Source of the DNA: an uncultured Lysobacterales bacterium
Lineage (GTDB): Bacteria; Pseudomonadota; Gammaproteobacteria; Xanthomonadales; SZUA-36
NCBI GenBank assembly: GCA_937995275.1
Contig: CALKKN010000307.1
Span: 1-5,756, forward strand
Direction of reading: 5' to 3'
DNA length: 5,756 bases
Below, piece after piece: positions 5,753-5,756 of this stretch. The translations under genes were made by a program, and so were the position numbers. Each line of letters starts with the position of its first letter. The first letter of the stretch is position 1. The notes under the pieces are model-generated. The model was not told the origin of the DNA, searched no databases, and saw nothing but the letters and a program-made list of their open reading frames with translations.

Positions 5753-5756
5753 GTTG
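5615..5756 (-). pseudogene. Fragment of a MamK/MreB-like bacterial actin, C-terminal subdomain
   Basis: On the minus strand the frame is open from the window end. Its first 36 codons (down to about base 5645) read, in pieces, LRELIASFDPEFQ, then KLRSNIILSGGGSQ, then MIGLAS. The NIILSGGGS...GL pattern is the second nucleotide-binding (adenosine) motif of the actin superfamily. The preceding SFxPEFQ and GGGSxxxGLA resemble the magnetosome filament protein MamK and its relatives more than MreB or FtsA. After base 5645 the frame reads into the antisense of the pilin and stops at 5615-5617. The C-terminal 40-60 residues expected after the GGGS motif are therefore missing. Upstream sequence lies outside the window. 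Bacterial actins of this type form ATP-dependent filaments that position organelles or complexes. Actin-superfamily membership is fairly sure, MamK affinity less so. Confidence 0.6.

Overview
The window reads as high-GC (roughly 60-65%) chromosomal DNA from a gammaproteobacterium, probably an environmental Chromatiales/Woeseiales-type lineage. The basis is protein resemblance: NadC, a D-2-hydroxyglutarate dehydrogenase divergent from serA sequence as in Pseudomonas, a DUF3313-like protein, and GspH/FimT prepilins. The species is not identified.

Layout. 1-348 (+) is the C-terminal part of NadC (NAD synthesis). It converges on 393-1787 (-), an FAD-linked D-2-hydroxyglutarate dehydrogenase. Divergent from this, 1895 onward (+) begins as a clear SerA (3-phosphoglycerate dehydrogenase) start, but the similarity ends after about 45 codons. 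2121-3374 (-) is an exported Shewanella-like PPP-type phosphatase with a Pro/Ala/Glu-rich tail. Divergent from it, 3514-4227 (+) is an exported DUF3313-like protein, followed 44 nt later by 4272-4673 (+), a small secreted protein with two copies of a four-cysteine repeat. A strong intrinsic terminator at 4719-4747 closes that pair. From 4941 a second + strand unit begins with two consecutive GspH/FimT-type prepilins. The second is cut short near 5645-5660, where the opposite strand begins to encode the C-terminal subdomain of a MamK/MreB-like actin.

How the genes fit together. In Pseudomonas, SerA reduces 2-oxoglutarate to D-2-hydroxyglutarate as a side reaction, and the neighbouring dehydrogenase re-oxidises it. 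The left part carries that pairing, but with only the 5' end of serA. The middle part is a small envelope/periplasm block of unknown joint role. The right part looks like the start of a minor-pilin operon for type IV pili or a related secretion machine.

The most notable structural feature is two abrupt homology breaks, in serA (about 2033-2120) and in the pilin/actin junction (about 5645-5660). Either these are genuine deletion/inversion scars or the sequence is an assembly or amplification chimera. The sequence alone cannot decide. No RNA genes, insertion sequences or CRISPR arrays were seen.
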